From assembly GCA_030151745.1 (NCBI GenBank), contig JASLDA010000107.1, positions 1-5,358 on the forward strand: DNA of 5,358 bases, written 5' to 3'. Within the stretch, counting starts at the first letter, position 1; each line of letters starts with the position of its first letter. The DNA comes from Chitinophagaceae bacterium (lineage in GTDB: Bacteria; Bacteroidota; Bacteroidia; Chitinophagales; Chitinophagaceae). Made by a program: the position numbers and the translations under genes. Below are positions 5,336 through 5,358 of this stretch, one piece after another. The notes beneath the pieces are model-generated. The model saw only the letters and a program-made list of their open reading frames with translations. It was not told where the DNA came from and did not search any database.

Positions 5336-5358
5336 AAAGCAGATCCGATAGGTATTTC

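Overview
The window carries six genes, all read from the minus strand, so transcription runs from high to low coordinates. Coding density is high and gaps are short (14, 21, 39, 88 and 132 bases). None of the starts has a clear Shine-Dalgarno sequence. There is a lipoprotein with a type II signal peptide and a thrombospondin type 3-like calcium motif, and a NarL-type regulator. Together these suggest a Bacteroidota genome of moderate to high G+C, perhaps of the Chitinophaga kind. This assignment is inference from style, not from a marker gene.

In order of transcription: (1) 5335-4718, a NarL/LuxR-type response regulator with all phosphorylation residues present; no sensor kinase lies in the window. 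(2) 4629-3871, a TIR-domain protein with one membrane helix and a Cys/His-rich tail that resembles the DUF3761 signature. (3) 3738-2404, a von Willebrand factor A (vWA)-like lipoprotein with an N-terminal Asp-rich calcium-type motif and a MIDAS loop that starts with Glu instead of Asp. (4) 2389-2000, a small protein with three membrane helices. (5) 1978-512, a tubulin/FtsZ-like protein with both nucleotide-loop signatures. (6) 472-1, the N-terminal 157 residues of an unrecognised protein cut by the window edge.

Genes 3 to 6 are spaced like one operon and form the most interesting unit. They encode a predicted cytoplasmic tubulin-like NTPase, an inner-membrane protein and a lipid-anchored vWA-like protein, together with an unknown partner. 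This looks like an envelope-spanning complex. The TIR protein just upstream has a possible NAD-consuming domain inside the cell and a small domain predicted outside, so it could be a membrane-anchored effector or sensor of the same locus. A GC-rich hairpin over the TIR stop codon separates it from the vWA gene and may reduce or set apart transcription. Whether all six genes form one system, possibly defence or stress related, is a hypothesis: the domain calls rest on visible motifs, and the functional link rests only on neighbourhood.

There are no RNA genes, CRISPR arrays, insertion sequences or gene-free stretches above 300 bases. No believable gene was found on the plus strand.
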